Assembly (NCBI GenBank): GCA_947625775.1
Contig: CANQPM010000011.1
Coordinates: 1-64,000, forward strand
Source: an uncultured Lachnospiraceae bacterium
GTDB taxonomy: Bacteria > Bacillota > Clostridia > Lachnospirales > Lachnospiraceae
DNA: 64,000 nucleotides
Direction: 5' to 3'
Part shown: one piece after another, positions 43,284 to 53,085 of the stretch
Layout of the letters: every line of letters begins with the position of its first letter
Position numbering within the stretch: position 1 is the stretch's first letter
Position numbers and translations under genes: made by a program
The notes under the pieces: generated by a model
What the model was told of the DNA's origin: nothing
What the model saw: the letters and a program-made list of their open reading frames with translations, nothing else
Database searches by the model: none

Positions 43284-44066
43284 TTATTTTATGACAAACG
43301 GCTCCTTAGGTTCAGCCGCAATAATATTTACGCCCGAAAGCTCTCTTTTCAGGAACTCCTCCATATACGGGATAAAAAGCTTTTCTATGCCGTAATGCCC
43401 TGCGTCTATTATATTCAGCCCCTGCGCCGCCGCGTCTATTCCCGTGTGGTGCGATATGTCGCCTGTAATCATGACATCAGCTCCCGCCGCGACTGCGTCC
43501 TTCACAAAATCGCCGCCCGATCCTGGCATAACCGCCGCGTACTCGACTATATCCCCGAGCTCGCCGAAAATTTTTACATTCGGCACCTTAAACCGCTTTT
43601 TCACAAATTCCGCGCAGTCCGCTACGCTCATTTTCTCCGAAAGCCTGCCCACGCGCCCGCAGCCTTCCTTTGAAATATCGTCTTCATATGTAACGTTCAG
43701 CACCCTTCTGTCCTTCAAAAATAGCTCATCAGCCGCCGCGTCCGCCATTCCCATCACGTCAAAATTCGTGTGCATGGCGTAATAGCTTATGTCGTTTTGA
43801 ATAAGCCTGTAAACGCGCCTTTGTATAAAATCGTCTGTGGTTATCCTTTTCAGGCTTTTAAAAATCAGAGGGTGATGCGTGAGCAGCATATCCGCTCCGC
43901 AGCGCACGGCATCATCTATTACCTCATCCGTCGCGTCAAGCGCTATGTAAATCGTGCCTACCTCCTTGTCGCGCCTCCCCGCAAGCAGCCCTATATTGTC
44001 CCAGCTTTCCGCATACATTGCAGGAGAAAGCGTTTCAAGCATTTCTATTATATCGCCGCACGTCAT
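43284..44066 (-). CDS. Nif3-like dinuclear metal centre protein
   Basis: The 260-residue protein is a full Nif3/YqfO-type member: ESWDNIGLLAGR (20-31), IALDATDEVIDDAVRCGADMLLTHHPLIF with the His-His metal ligands near 63-64, and a C-terminal block with TGDISHHTGIDAA and DAGHYGIEKLFIP (further ligands His and Glu). It lacks the middle insertion of long Bacillus forms. Precise chemistry is unclear; it is often paired with trmK, as here. GGAGGG precedes the ATG. Confidence 0.9.
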   Translation of the reverse strand: MTCGDIIEMLETLSPAMYAESWDNIGLLAGRRDKEVGTIYIALDATDEVIDDAVRCGADMLLTHHPLIFKSLKRITTDDFIQRRVYRLIQNDISYYAMHTNFDVMGMADAAADELFLKDRRVLNVTYEDDISKEGCGRVGRLSEKMSVADCAEFVKKRFKVPNVKIFGELGDIVEYAAVMPGSGGDFVKDAVAAGADVMITGDISHHTGIDAAAQGLNIIDAGHYGIEKLFIPYMEEFLKRELSGVNIIAAEPKEPFVIK

Positions 44067-44161
44067 TTTGAGCCCTCCTTTTTTAATTTTTAATTATAAA
44101 TATTTAAGTATCTGCCAAAGCCCATACGCGTAAATTCAAATATTTTAAAACGCTCCTTAGA

Positions 44162-44875
44162 TTACCTAAAATAATTATCCAGACAGAAATTTATGTCCGC
44201 AAGCTCGCTGTCAAGCTCAATGGCGCGCTGCTGCTGCCTCTGCGTCATATCCTTGCCGTTTTGCAGACCTTTTTTTATATGCCCTAGCTTGTCCCTCTGG
44301 TAAAGCAGATATTGCCTCATCACAGGATTGGCGCTCTCCAAAAGCCCTCTGCCGTATGTATCAAATATATGCAGGGGCTCATTTTCCTGTGAATCCGCCA
44401 TACCAGTTTTCACGCACATCATCGGGTAATATTTGCCGTCTTCGCAGACAATATCCTCGCGTACCGCCGCAAAGCCGTTTTGGCGCAGATACTTCCTCAC
44501 CTCGCTAAGCTCTGACTGCGGCTGCAATATAATCTGGCGCATCTGCTTTATGACAGCCATGTCATTTTCCAAAATAGATATAATGAGCCGCCCTCCCATT
44601 CCAGCGCAGATTATGCCGTCTGCCTCGCCCTCCAAAAGCGCGCCTGCGCCGTCTGACTGCCGTGTCTGTATGCACTCCTCCAGCCCAAATGACGCTATGT
44701 TTGCCCTCGCGCGCTCAAGCGGACCTTTATTTATATCCATAGCGATCACACGCCTGCAAAGCCCACGCCTTACAAGCTCTATTGCAACATACCCGTGGTC
44801 GCAGCCTATATCCGCAATACATTCGCAAGGCTCAGCCAGCCCTATGACCGCCTTCATTCTCTCCGATAATGTCAT
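44162..44875 (-). CDS. trmK: tRNA (adenine-22-N1)-methyltransferase
   Basis: The 237-residue SAM enzyme makes m1A22 in tRNA. It has [18 protein letters not shown] (motif I, about 17-34), [28 protein letters not shown] (the catalytic-region GMGG, about 85-97) and LILQPQSE near 112, the usual TrmK pattern, plus a helical C-terminus. Its ATG overlaps the rpoD stop by one base, giving coupled translation in the dnaG-rpoD operon. Confidence 0.92.
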   Translation of the reverse strand: MTLSERMKAVIGLAEPCECIADIGCDHGYVAIELVRRGLCRRVIAMDINKGPLERARANIASFGLEECIQTRQSDGAGALLEGEADGIICAGMGGRLIISILENDMAVIKQMRQIILQPQSELSEVRKYLRQNGFAAVREDIVCEDGKYYPMMCVKTGMADSQENEPLHIFDTYGRGLLESANPVMRQYLLYQRDKLGHIKKGLQNGKDMTQRQQQRAIELDSELADINFCLDNYFR

Positions 44876-45987
44876 TATTCCAGAAAGTCCTTCAGCTTGC
44901 GGCTCCTTGAAGGGTGGCGCAGCTTTCTGAGCGCTTTTGCCTCAATCTGCCTGATGCGCTCCCTTGTGACGTTGAACTCCCTGCCAACCTCCTCAAGCGT
45001 GCGCGCCCTGCCGTCGTCAAGCCCAAAGCGCAGCCGCAAAACCTTTTGCTCCCTGTCCGTCAGAGTGTCAAGCACCTCCACAAGCTGCTCCTTTAAAAGA
45101 GTAAACGCAGCCGCGTCCGCAGGCACAGGCACATTGTCGTCTTGTATGAAGTCGCCCAAATGGCTATCCTCCTCCTCGCCGATAGGCGTCTCAAGCGAAA
45201 CAGGCTCCTGTGAAATCTTCAAAATCTCGCGCACACGCTCCTCTGGCATATTCATTTCCTTTGCAATTTCCTCGGGCGTCGGTTCGCGCCCAAGCTCCTG
45301 CAAAAGCTGTCTGCTCACGCGGATAAGCTTGTTGATCGTCTCCACCATATGGACAGGAATACGGATAGTGCGCGCCTGGTCTGCGATAGCGCGCGTGATT
45401 GCCTGACGAATCCACCAAGTCGCATAGGTTGAAAATTTGTAACCTTTTCTGTAGTCAAACTTTTCAACTGCTTTTATAAGCCCAAGGTTTCCCTCCTGAA
45501 TGAGGTCAAGAAAAAGCATTCCCCTGCCGACATACCTCTTTGCGATGCTGACAACAAGGCGCAGGTTTGCCTCCGCAAGGCGTTTTTTAGCGTCCTCGTC
45601 GCCAAGCTCCATTTTCTTTGCAAGCTCAATCTCCTCGTCTGCGCTCAAAAGGGGCACTTTGCCTATCTCCTTTAAATACATTCTGACAGGATCCTCTATG
45701 CCTACGCCGTCGGGGATAGACAAATCAAGATTTTCCATATCGACTTCTTCCTCATCAGAAAGAAGTACGTCATCGTCAGGAAGATCGTCATCATCGGTAA
45801 TGCGCAAAACGTCTATGTTGTTCTGGTCAAGAAACTCCAGTATTTTTTCAAACTGCTCCTCCTCAAGGGGCATATCCTTGAAAAAATCGCTGATTTCCTG
45901 ATACTCCAACACATTCTTTTTCTTTTTGGCTACTGATAAAAGCTCTTTTAATTTTGCGTCAAACTTTGCTTGTGTGTTTTCGTCCAT
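44875..45987 (-). CDS. rpoD: Primary RNA polymerase sigma factor
   Basis: This is the vegetative sigma-70 factor (SigA), 370 residues from ATG 45987 (GGAGG 10 nt upstream; the in-frame TTG at 45996 abuts it). It has an acidic region 1.1 (1-90), region 1.2 ([16 protein letters not shown]), region 2 ([19 protein letters not shown]; then [15 protein letters not shown]), region 3, and region 4.2 ([20 protein letters not shown]). The intact 2.4 and 4.2 regions predict TTGACA/TATAAT promoters, matching those I see here. It is cotranscribed with dnaG upstream and trmK downstream. Confidence 0.97.
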   Translation of the reverse strand: MDENTQAKFDAKLKELLSVAKKKKNVLEYQEISDFFKDMPLEEEQFEKILEFLDQNNIDVLRITDDDDLPDDDVLLSDEEEVDMENLDLSIPDGVGIEDPVRMYLKEIGKVPLLSADEEIELAKKMELGDEDAKKRLAEANLRLVVSIAKRYVGRGMLFLDLIQEGNLGLIKAVEKFDYRKGYKFSTYATWWIRQAITRAIADQARTIRIPVHMVETINKLIRVSRQLLQELGREPTPEEIAKEMNMPEERVREILKISQEPVSLETPIGEEEDSHLGDFIQDDNVPVPADAAAFTLLKEQLVEVLDTLTDREQKVLRLRFGLDDGRARTLEEVGREFNVTRERIRQIEAKALRKLRHPSRSRKLKDFLE

Positions 45988-46021
45988 TTTGGTCAATCCT
46001 CCATACCATATATTTTTATCC

Positions 46022-47809
46022 TTATTTTAAAGAAATATGCGTTTTGCTAAGTTCTTCCAGTTCTTTTCTTCCCGCTATGACCTTGTTCAGCGCCGCAATG
46101 TCCACATTTGACCTCGCCGAATAGTAGTCAAAGCTGTTTTGCTTTACCTTAAGCAGTATATCCTTAAACGCCTTTTCTTTTTCCTGCTCGCTTTCAAGCT
46201 CGGGAAGCTGCGTCGTGAACAGTGACGCCGCCTCACTCTGCTCGTTTTCGTCGTCAAACATATTTATGATTACGGCAGGATTAAAACACCCCTTTTCTAT
46301 GTCATCAAACATCCGCGCCGCCACCTTCGCATACAGCTCCTGCGTAAAATCCTCCGTGGTAATGTAGCTCTTTATTTTGGGATAAAGCTGCGGATATTCG
46401 CTAATCCATGTGAGCAGCAGGCGCTGGAGCTTTTTTGAGTTTTCCTCGGAAGTGTTTTTATTTCTGCTCTGTATTCCCGAACGCGGTCTTTCAATGGGAA
46501 CGGCATAGCCGCCTGATTTTGCCGCCATATTTACCACAAGCTTTCTGAGATTTTCAAAGCCTATATGATACTTGTCCGCCACAGCCTCTATGTAATTTTC
46601 GCGCTCGATGTCCTCCGAAAACTCGCACAGCTTACGGGCTATCTGATTGTGAAAGCTTGTCTTTTCCTCGGGATCGCTCATATCAAAATCACGTTCAAGC
46701 ATTCTGATTTCAAACATAAACGAGTTTTCAGCGTTGTCTATGCGCTCCTGAAACGCCTCCTGCCCAAGATTTTTGATAAATTCATCGGGATCCTTGTAGG
46801 GCGACATATTTATGATTTTTCCTGACATTCCTGCCGCCCTCAGTATGCCAATCGCCCTGAGAGCCGCCTTGACTCCCGCTCCGTCGCTGTCATAGGCAAG
46901 CAGCACGTCTTTTGTGTATTTCTTTATGACGCCCGCCTGCCCTGGCGTAAACGCTGTGCCAAGCGAGGCAGCCGCCTGCGTAAAGCCCGCCTGGTGCATG
47001 CTTATGACGTCCATGTAGCCCTCGCACAAAATTATATTGCCTGTCCGCGCAGAACGCGCGTAATTCATGCCGTAAAGGTTGCGGCTCTTGTCAAAAATTT
47101 CGGTTTCAGGCGAGTTTAGGTATTTAGGCCCGCTGTCGCCGTCGCCCATGATTCGCCCTCCAAAGCCTATGACACGACCGTTTATGTCCTGAATGGGAAA
47201 CATTACCCTGTTCCAGAACTGTGTCACAGTGCCTCTCTTCTCGTCAATCTTTGCAAGACCTGCCGCACTTATAAGCTCATCGTTAAAGCCTTTTTGATGA
47301 AGGTATGAAAGCAGCTCGCCGCCCTTTACAGGGGCAAAGCCCAGTCCGAATTTCCTGCGCGTTTCCTCGGAAAGCCTGCGCTTGTCCAAATATTCCTTAG
47401 CCCTTTCACCCTTCTGTGTGCGCAGCTGATAATAGTAGAATGTCGCCGCTTCCTTATTTATCTGAAGGAGCTTCTGGCGTCTGCTTTCCTTGCGCCTTGC
47501 CTCCTCTGAATACTCCGCCTGCGGAAGCTCCACGCCTGCTCTGTCCGCCAGGATTTTAAGCGCCTCGGGGAAGCTGCAGTTTTCATATTTCATCACAAAT
47601 GTGACTACATTGCCGCCCTCACCGCAGCCAAAGCATTTATAAATCTGCCTTGCCCTGTTTACCGAAAATGAAGGCGTCTTTTCTCCGTGAAACGGGCAGC
47701 AGCACATATAATTACTGCCCTTCTTCTGCAGTCTCACATAGCCTGAAATCACATCGACTATATCGTTCCTCTGACGTACCTCCTCAATAAGCTCCTCCGG
47801 ATAATACAT
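46022..47809 (-). CDS. dnaG: DNA primase
   Basis: It makes RNA primers for replication. The 595-residue protein has the N-terminal zinc-binding domain ([18 protein letters not shown] and [11 protein letters not shown], about 34-66), the polymerase core with [18 protein letters not shown], and the TOPRIM part ([16 protein letters not shown] near 258; AYDSDGAG near 308). A C-terminal helicase-binding domain follows (about 430-595). CAGGGGG precedes the ATG. It lies 34 bp upstream of rpoD, the classical order. Confidence 0.97.
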   Translation of the reverse strand: MYYPEELIEEVRQRNDIVDVISGYVRLQKKGSNYMCCCPFHGEKTPSFSVNRARQIYKCFGCGEGGNVVTFVMKYENCSFPEALKILADRAGVELPQAEYSEEARRKESRRQKLLQINKEAATFYYYQLRTQKGERAKEYLDKRRLSEETRRKFGLGFAPVKGGELLSYLHQKGFNDELISAAGLAKIDEKRGTVTQFWNRVMFPIQDINGRVIGFGGRIMGDGDSGPKYLNSPETEIFDKSRNLYGMNYARSARTGNIILCEGYMDVISMHQAGFTQAAASLGTAFTPGQAGVIKKYTKDVLLAYDSDGAGVKAALRAIGILRAAGMSGKIINMSPYKDPDEFIKNLGQEAFQERIDNAENSFMFEIRMLERDFDMSDPEEKTSFHNQIARKLCEFSEDIERENYIEAVADKYHIGFENLRKLVVNMAAKSGGYAVPIERPRSGIQSRNKNTSEENSKKLQRLLLTWISEYPQLYPKIKSYITTEDFTQELYAKVAARMFDDIEKGCFNPAVIINMFDDENEQSEAASLFTTQLPELESEQEKEKAFKDILLKVKQNSFDYYSARSNVDIAALNKVIAGRKELEELSKTHISLK

Positions 47810-47838
47810 TTCCCCCTGATTCCACTCCTTTTTTATTC

Positions 47839-47977
47839 AAAATAACGCCGCCTTTACGTTATTTTAAAAACTTAGCAGGTCTTATGGCGCGTATTTTGCG
47901 CCTTTAGAGCTGCTTAGTTTTTTACTTAGCAAGTCTTATGGCGCGTACTTTGCGCCTTTAGAGCCGCTTAGTTTTTA
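47839..47977. repeat. Hairpin and two tandem CTTAG-type repeats between dgt and dnaG
   Basis: First comes a simple hairpin (AAAATAACG/CGTTATTTT, 47839-47865). Two units of about 55 bp follow (47866-47923, 47924-47977), each with the plan ACTTAGCAgGTCTTAt-GGCGC-loop-GCGCC-TTTAGAGcTGCTTAGT ending in T5-6. Arms pair except at a few mirror positions. The last unit runs into the dgt stop codon (47975-47977). On the minus strand they could act as leaky terminators before dnaG-rpoD. Confidence 0.7.
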
Positions 47978-48979
47978 TAGCTGCCAGAACTTTGGCACAT
48001 ACAGCTCATTATACAGCGCCACGGCAAACCTGTCCGTCATGGAGCTTATGTAATCACATACAACCTGCTCACGCGCCTCACCCCTGAATCCAAGCTCCAC
48101 GTAAAATTTTGGCAGCTCGTCAGTATGGCTCATATAGTATTCATAAAGCGTCTTGACAAGCGAAACCGCCTTGCCCTCCTCATGCTTTGCCACAGGGTTT
48201 CTGTACACGCGGTCATACATAAAGCTTCTGAGGTTTTTCATCGCAAGCTCGACCTCGGGGGACATTCTCACGTCGTCTGTTCCCTTGCTGTTTTTCACTA
48301 TATCATGTATGAAATTGTTGAGCCGCTCTCTCGGGGTATATCCGACAACCTCACCAATCTCGCGCGGCACGTCGTCCTCCTTTAAAATACCTGCCCTCAC
48401 GGCGTCGTCCATATCGTGATATGTATAGGCAATCTTGTCCGAAAACCGCACTACCTTGCCCTCAAGCGTGGCGGGCATGCTTGACGTCTGGTGGTTTAAT
48501 ATGCCGTCACGCACTTCCCATGTAAGATTAAGCCCTTCGCCGTCTTTTTCTATTATTTCCACAGTGCGCACGCTCTGCACATTGTGCGCAAAGCCTAATG
48601 GACAAACCTCCGCAAGCGCTCGCTCGCCAGCATGCCCAAATGGAGTGTGTCCTAAGTCATGCCCTAAAGCGATAGCCTCGACAAGCTCCTCATTGAGCTG
48701 GAGCGCTCTTGCTATCGTGCGGGCGTTCTGCGACACTTCAAGCGTATGTGTGAGCCTTGTCCTATAATGGTCGCCCTCTGGTGAAAGGAATACCTGCGTC
48801 TTGTCCTTTAACCGCCTAAACGATTTTGAATGGATAATGCGGTCCCTGTCCCGCTGAAAAACAGGGCGTATGTCACATTCAGGCTCCTCTCTGTCACGTC
48901 CCCTTGAATTTACGCTCAATGTAGCATACGGGCTTAAATACTCGCGCTCCCACTGCTCCAAGCTTTCCCGAACCAGCAT
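47975..48979 (-). CDS. dgt: Deoxyguanosinetriphosphate triphosphohydrolase-like protein
   Basis: An HD-superfamily dNTPase of about 334 residues from ATG 48979 (GGAGG 10 nt upstream). Key parts: RPVFQRDRDRIIHSKSFRRL, RTRLTHTLEVSQNARTIA (first His), ALGHDLGHTPFGHAGERAL (HD pair), TYHDMDDAVRAGI (late Asp). It hydrolyses dNTPs to nucleoside and triphosphate, tuning dNTP pools. Placement upstream of dnaG-rpoD is common in Clostridia. A promoter with phased CTGACA repeats lies upstream. Confidence 0.92.
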   Translation of the reverse strand: MLVRESLEQWEREYLSPYATLSVNSRGRDREEPECDIRPVFQRDRDRIIHSKSFRRLKDKTQVFLSPEGDHYRTRLTHTLEVSQNARTIARALQLNEELVEAIALGHDLGHTPFGHAGERALAEVCPLGFAHNVQSVRTVEIIEKDGEGLNLTWEVRDGILNHQTSSMPATLEGKVVRFSDKIAYTYHDMDDAVRAGILKEDDVPREIGEVVGYTPRERLNNFIHDIVKNSKGTDDVRMSPEVELAMKNLRSFMYDRVYRNPVAKHEEGKAVSLVKTLYEYYMSHTDELPKFYVELGFRGEAREQVVCDYISSMTDRFAVALYNELYVPKFWQL

Positions 48980-49005
48980 AAATACCAGACCTCCAAAACT
49001 TCTAA

Positions 49006-49055
49006 TATACAATTGCCGCTCTGCCAGCTGACAAAAAACTGACAAATAGCTGACA
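49006..49055 (-). promoter_or_regulatory. dgt promoter with three CTGACA repeats at 11-bp spacing
   Basis: CTGACA occurs at 49028-49033, 49039-49044 and 49050-49055 (TGTCAG on the coding strand), one helical turn apart. The first overlaps a -35 box TTGTCA (49029-49034), which is 17 bp from TGTATA (49006-49011). Such phased direct repeats are typical of OmpR/PhoB-family response regulator sites. Confidence 0.5.
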
Positions 49056-49206
49056 GAATCCCCGTTTTTTGCAATTGTAAATCATCAAATACTTAAAAAT
49101 ACTTAAAGTTTAAATGTCCATATATTTATAATATTACGCGCCGCCGCTTAAATTCCTTTTTATTTAAGAAAGTTTTTATATTTTCCAAACATTAAGCCGT
49201 ACATAC

Positions 49207-49251
49207 AAAAAAATCGTTTAAAACCCACTGACTGCCGTGTTCTAAACGATT
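49207..49251 (-). terminator. Terminator of tRNA-Leu(AAG)
   Basis: On the minus strand AATCGTTTA (49251-49243) pairs with TAAACGATT (49220-49212) around a 22-nt loop, followed by a run of T (49213-49207). It lies 8 bp past the tRNA 3' end. Confidence 0.7.
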
Positions 49252-49258
49252 CATACAA

Positions 49259-49342
49259 TGCGGAAAGTGGGACTTGAACCCACACGTCCTTGCGGACACA
49301 AGATCCTTAGTCTTGCCTGTCTGCCAATTCCAGCATTCCCGC
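49259..49342 (-). tRNA. tRNA-Leu (anticodon AAG)
   Basis: An 84-nt class II tRNA: acceptor GCGGGAA/TTTCCGC with discriminator A, D arm with GG, anticodon loop CTAAGGA (anticodon AAG, reads CUU), variable arm TGTCCGCAAGGACGT, and T loop GGGTTCAAGTCCC. No CCA is encoded. Confidence 0.93.
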
Positions 49343-49385
49343 ATATCAGCAATATGTAATTTACCTTATCGCCGTAACAAAATAT

Positions 49386-49414
49386 ATGTTACCACTTTAA
49401 ATAGGAGATGTCAA
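49386..49414 (-). promoter_or_regulatory. Promoter of tRNA-Leu(AAG)
   Basis: TTGACA (49409-49414, minus strand) and TAACAT (49386-49391) with a 17-bp spacer, about 45 bp upstream of the tRNA. Confidence 0.65.
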
Positions 49415-49541
49415 TATTTATTTTTTGTTTTTCTAAAATATTTTTTAGATATTTTTCTGCGCCTGCCACAACCTGAAAATGCCTTATCTGCTGTAAGCTA
49501 TCACGAAAATTTTGAAAATTTTCAAAAAATAATAAAAGCAG

Positions 49542-49570
49542 TTGACATTGGCTCTTAAAAAGTGTAGAAT
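49542..49570 (+). promoter_or_regulatory. Promoter of tRNA-Leu(CAG)
   Basis: TTGACA (49542-49547) and TAGAAT (49565-49570) with a 17-bp spacer, 12 bp before the tRNA. It is divergent from the other tRNA-Leu promoter. Confidence 0.7.
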
Positions 49571-49581
49571 ATTTTTTGTCC

Positions 49582-49665
49582 GCAGGAGTGGTGGAATTGG
49601 CAGACGCGCAGGCTTCAGGTGCCTGTGGTAGCAATACCGTGTGGGTTCAAGTCCCATCTCCTGCA
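49582..49665 (+). tRNA. tRNA-Leu (anticodon CAG)
   Basis: An 84-nt class II tRNA: acceptor GCAGGAG/CTCCTGC with discriminator A, anticodon loop TTCAGGT (anticodon CAG, reads CUG), a long variable arm, and T loop GGGTTCAAGTCCC. No CCA is encoded. Confidence 0.94.
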
Positions 49666-49670
49666 TATTT

Positions 49671-49711
49671 AAAACGAAGCCGCATCATTTTAGATGACGG
49701 CTTCGTTTTTT
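49671..49711 (+). terminator. Terminator of tRNA-Leu(CAG)
   Basis: AAAACGAAGCCG (49671-49682) pairs with CGGCTTCGTTTT (49698-49709), followed by T-rich sequence. It is a strong intrinsic terminator. Confidence 0.85.
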
Positions 49712-49765
49712 CATACTTTTTTCTGTCTGCCTAAATTTTGTTCCCCATCATGGCTTATTGAGCCT

Positions 49766-50626
49766 TTATTCATGTGGTTTCTGATAAAAGCGCCCTGAAA
49801 TCTGCTGGGTGTTTATGACGTTTACGAACGCTTTCGGATCAACCTTTTTGATGTCGTCAATTATCTTTTTGCACTCCGCCCGTGATACTACTGAATACAC
49901 GATTTTGCGCTCCTGATGTTCATATGAGCCCTCGCCGCTTATAATCGTCGCGCTGTGGTTGCTCTCCTTTGATATTACCTCATAAACTCCCGCCGCATTA
50001 TTCGTCACGACAAGCAGGGTGTGCTGCCTGTATTGCTTGTACAGCATATGGAGCACCTGCGTCGAGGTATATTGAAAAATAATCGAGTACAGCGCCTTGT
50101 CCCAGCCGAACATTATGCCCGCGATAAGCAGAAGCACGGCATTAAAGCCCAGAATTACATTGAACGAATCCACGCCTTTTCTGTCGGACAGGAAAATCGC
50201 AATAAAATCAGTGCCGCCCGTGGTCGCGTTCATCATCAGGCAAAGGCTTATGACCGCGCCGTTGACAAGACCGCCAAATATGCTTATCAAAAGTATGTCG
50301 TAAGTGATAGGAAAGCTTGGCAGCACGTCGGTAAGAATGTTGGTCAGCATTATGGTGAGCACGGAATACAGCGTGAATTTTTTGCCGATAAAGCGAAAGC
50401 CGATATAAATAGGTATCAGGTTCAGCAGCACATTTATAAGCGTGTACGGCAGGCTGATGTTGGCAAACATCTCAAAAGCGCGCTGAATGAGCAGCGTAAG
50501 TCCCGTGGCGCCGCCTGGATAAAGCCCGCCCGTGCGCACGAAGGATTTGATATTAATTGCCATCACTGCTGAGGCTATGCATAATACGACTATTCTCTTA
50601 AAATCTTCTTTAAAGCTGAATTTCAT
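49766..50626 (-). CDS. YitT family membrane protein
   Basis: The 286-residue protein has five to six membrane helices in the first ~200 residues (RTGGLYPGGATGLTLLIQ is the family's early signature; GFRFIGKKFTLYS; MNATTGGTDFIAIFLS). A soluble C-terminal DUF2179 domain follows (TLLVVTNNAAGVYEVISKE, ATIISGEGSYEHQE, VDPKAFVNVINTQQI). YitT proteins are thought to be transporters or membrane sensors of unknown substrate. AGGAG lies about 12 nt before the ATG. Confidence 0.9.
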   Translation of the reverse strand: MKFSFKEDFKRIVVLCIASAVMAINIKSFVRTGGLYPGGATGLTLLIQRAFEMFANISLPYTLINVLLNLIPIYIGFRFIGKKFTLYSVLTIMLTNILTDVLPSFPITYDILLISIFGGLVNGAVISLCLMMNATTGGTDFIAIFLSDRKGVDSFNVILGFNAVLLLIAGIMFGWDKALYSIIFQYTSTQVLHMLYKQYRQHTLLVVTNNAAGVYEVISKESNHSATIISGEGSYEHQERKIVYSVVSRAECKKIIDDIKKVDPKAFVNVINTQQISGRFYQKPHE

Positions 50627-50817
50627 TTGCGTTTTTCACTCCTGTTTGATTTGGTTTGCATTGGCTTTGTTTGTTAGAATGCTGATTACATTTTGGATAC
50701 TGTTTTAATTGTTGCACAATTTATTATATTATAACAGTTTTTCCTTTTTTATGCGAGCAGCAATACGCAACAATTTTTACATCGTCAATTATAACAAATG
50801 TCTAATTTAAGAAATGC

Positions 50818-50853
50818 AAAAAGAACATGCGGCATTGCACAGCATGTCCTTTT
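50818..50853 (-). terminator. Terminator after the transglutaminase gene
   Basis: On the minus strand AAAAGGACATGC (50853-50842) pairs with GCATGTTCTTTTT (50830-50818), ending in five T. It lies about 70 bp beyond the stop at 50922. The rest of 50627-50921 is AT-rich without a gene. Confidence 0.65.
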
Positions 50854-50921
50854 CTATATATTATCTGATTATTTTCCTATTATTTATACAGCAATAATAC
50901 TAATATCCATTGGATAAATAA

Positions 50922-51605
50922 CTAATTAAAAATCACTCTTATGCCTGCTGCCTGCAGTGCCTGTGGATCAGCTGAATATATTGTAGTCGGTTGAGGATCA
51001 TAGGGTATGTACTTGTCAGGCACTTGGGCATATGTCTTGCAAAAACGATAGTAAGCTACCGTACCGCCTTTTGCTATATTGTCCTCTATTTGCGGGTCAA
51101 AAACATATTCTATTCCATCAATGTTCGCAACTACCCAAGTATGCCCGGTATATCCTCCGCTTGCCTTGTGCGTTTTCCCTGACACCAAATAGCTGTTCAA
51201 TCCTATCGCTTTCAACATTTCTGAGTATATATATGAATAATCATCACACACCCCTGTTGCACTTACCAATGCTACATATCCTATATAATCCCCATAAGTC
51301 ACAAAGCTTAAAGGGTCAGCGTTCACAAGCTCAAATCTCGGCGTGCCATACTGCATATACGCTATAAGCCAATCATAACACGCTTTAGCTTTATCATATG
51401 TAGTCATTTCTGGTGTTGTTATCTGCGATAAAAGATAAGTTATCATTTCATCCAATGGCTGTGACCCTGACGGCGTATCTGTCGGCGTGACTGTCGCTGA
51501 ATTTAAAATGTCTGCCGTTGAATTGCCAGCTGCCCATACATTGATTGAGCAGAGCATCACTGTCGCCATCATTGCGGCTATCATTTTGCAAATTTTTTTC
51601 TTCAT
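50922..51605 (-). CDS. Secreted transglutaminase-like (cysteine protease-fold) protein
   Basis: The 227-residue protein starts at ATG 51605 (GGAGG 6 nt upstream) with a signal peptide (KMIAAMMATVMLCSINVWA, likely cleaved after AWA/WAA). The mature part is a transglutaminase-core domain with a full triad: GVCDDYSYIY (Cys120), GGYTGHTWV (His155) and YVFDPQIED (Asp170). Such secreted proteins may cross-link or cut peptide bonds at the cell surface. A GCCGC/GCGGC hairpin precedes the ribosome site. Confidence 0.85.
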   Translation of the reverse strand: MKKKICKMIAAMMATVMLCSINVWAAGNSTADILNSATVTPTDTPSGSQPLDEMITYLLSQITTPEMTTYDKAKACYDWLIAYMQYGTPRFELVNADPLSFVTYGDYIGYVALVSATGVCDDYSYIYSEMLKAIGLNSYLVSGKTHKASGGYTGHTWVVANIDGIEYVFDPQIEDNIAKGGTVAYYRFCKTYAQVPDKYIPYDPQPTTIYSADPQALQAAGIRVIFN

Positions 51606-51755
51606 CTCATTCCTCCATTCTGCCGCTTCTATGCGGCAATTCAAAATAATTAGCAGGGGACTTGTTTATGCTTTTTCATGTTGTTTTTCACTAATTTGTG
51701 TATTTTGCCAGATTGTATATTGTAAAAAAGAGTTTTTTAATTATTTATTAATTTG

Positions 51756-52871
51756 TTATTCCAAGCTTTCAATGCAGTCGATGTAGTTTTCGCCGTCTTT
51801 ATAATAGCGGAAGTCAATAAACCATTCTGTATCGTCAGAGCAAAAATACGTATGCCCGTTTCCAAATCCCCATTCACTAGTTATTGTGTATCCTTTTTCG
51901 TAATAAGTACATTTCCCAAAATTCCTTGTTTCCGTTTCTCCTGCCAACGTATCATCAAAGCCTGCTATAGCGGATTCAACACATTTTTCTACGGCATCTT
52001 TAGCATCTTGCACATCATCGCCAATATCGCTTGGTAAACTATTCTGAAATTCAATACATTCTTCCTCTTCACCATACAAACTTTCTTTAAAACATATTGC
52101 TTGTTTCCCTTTAAATCTTCCAGTAAATTTCATTCCCAATGCTGGGCAATAAATTCCATCATCCGCCATATATGCCATACAGTCCATATCGAACTCATCA
52201 CAAAGTCCTATTGCTTCATTCCATATTCGATTCATACAGTCCTCTATCGTTTCATTTGCTTCAAAACGTATTGATACCGAAACAGCAATTCCATTTCCCA
52301 CAAATACGGCAAATGCATGATCATCATTCAAAATATAAGCATACTCAACATCATCTACGCTTGCCTTTTGCATATCATAATCACCTAAATAATACGTATC
52401 AGTAAAAAGACACATATAAGGTCCATAACCTATCGGAAATTCAGAATTGAAATCTATATCTCCAGTATATTCCGAAATATATGCATCTATATCTCCATCA
52501 TAATAGTCACAATAAACACTTACGCCGCTTTGCAAATTTTTTTTCAACCCAAGCACATGCTCTCTGGCATTGCTGTCTTTCCTTATAATAATTCCCAGCT
52601 CATCGCTTTTAAGCCCCTCGGAATCCATATACCATACTACTTCGCCACTGTCCTGCTTATCACTGTCACTCTCCTCAGTTGCAGCTTCTGTAGACACCTC
52701 ATCTACAGTCGTTTCACTTTGCTGTTCAATTTCCTCTGATGTAACTTCTGTTTCATCAACATTTTGAACTGCTTCAATGCTTTCAGCAGCGTCATTGGAT
52801 TTTGAACCACATGAAGCCAATCCAAGCATAACAACCGCAAGTGATGATACAATCAATAACTTTTTCCTCAT
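51756..52871 (-). CDS. Lipoprotein of unknown function
   Basis: The 371-residue protein has a lipoprotein signal (KKLLIVSSLAVVMLGLASC, lipobox LASC, Cys21). A Ser/Thr/Glu-rich linker follows (about 25-77, VSTEAATEESDSD). The globular part is acidic and Tyr/Asp-rich and has several cysteines that may form disulfides. I do not recognise the fold. AAGGAG precedes the ATG. It could be cotranscribed with the transglutaminase 150 bp downstream, but a separate promoter there cannot be excluded. Confidence 0.7.
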   Translation of the reverse strand: MRKKLLIVSSLAVVMLGLASCGSKSNDAAESIEAVQNVDETEVTSEEIEQQSETTVDEVSTEAATEESDSDKQDSGEVVWYMDSEGLKSDELGIIIRKDSNAREHVLGLKKNLQSGVSVYCDYYDGDIDAYISEYTGDIDFNSEFPIGYGPYMCLFTDTYYLGDYDMQKASVDDVEYAYILNDDHAFAVFVGNGIAVSVSIRFEANETIEDCMNRIWNEAIGLCDEFDMDCMAYMADDGIYCPALGMKFTGRFKGKQAICFKESLYGEEEECIEFQNSLPSDIGDDVQDAKDAVEKCVESAIAGFDDTLAGETETRNFGKCTYYEKGYTITSEWGFGNGHTYFCSDDTEWFIDFRYYKDGENYIDCIESLE

Positions 52872-53085
52872 TTTGTTCTCCTTCTTTTCATTTAATTTTT
52901 TAGGTTATTGCAAAACTCTTTTTCATAAATGCCGATTTTTAATGGCATTGCCATAAATACCCGCATTTATCTGAACATTTATATTTTAACATATATCTTT
53001 TTGTTTTTCAACTATTAGATGAATATTTATCAACCGTATGTGTAAAGATGTAACTTATACTAACAGTTGAAAGGACTTTGGACTA

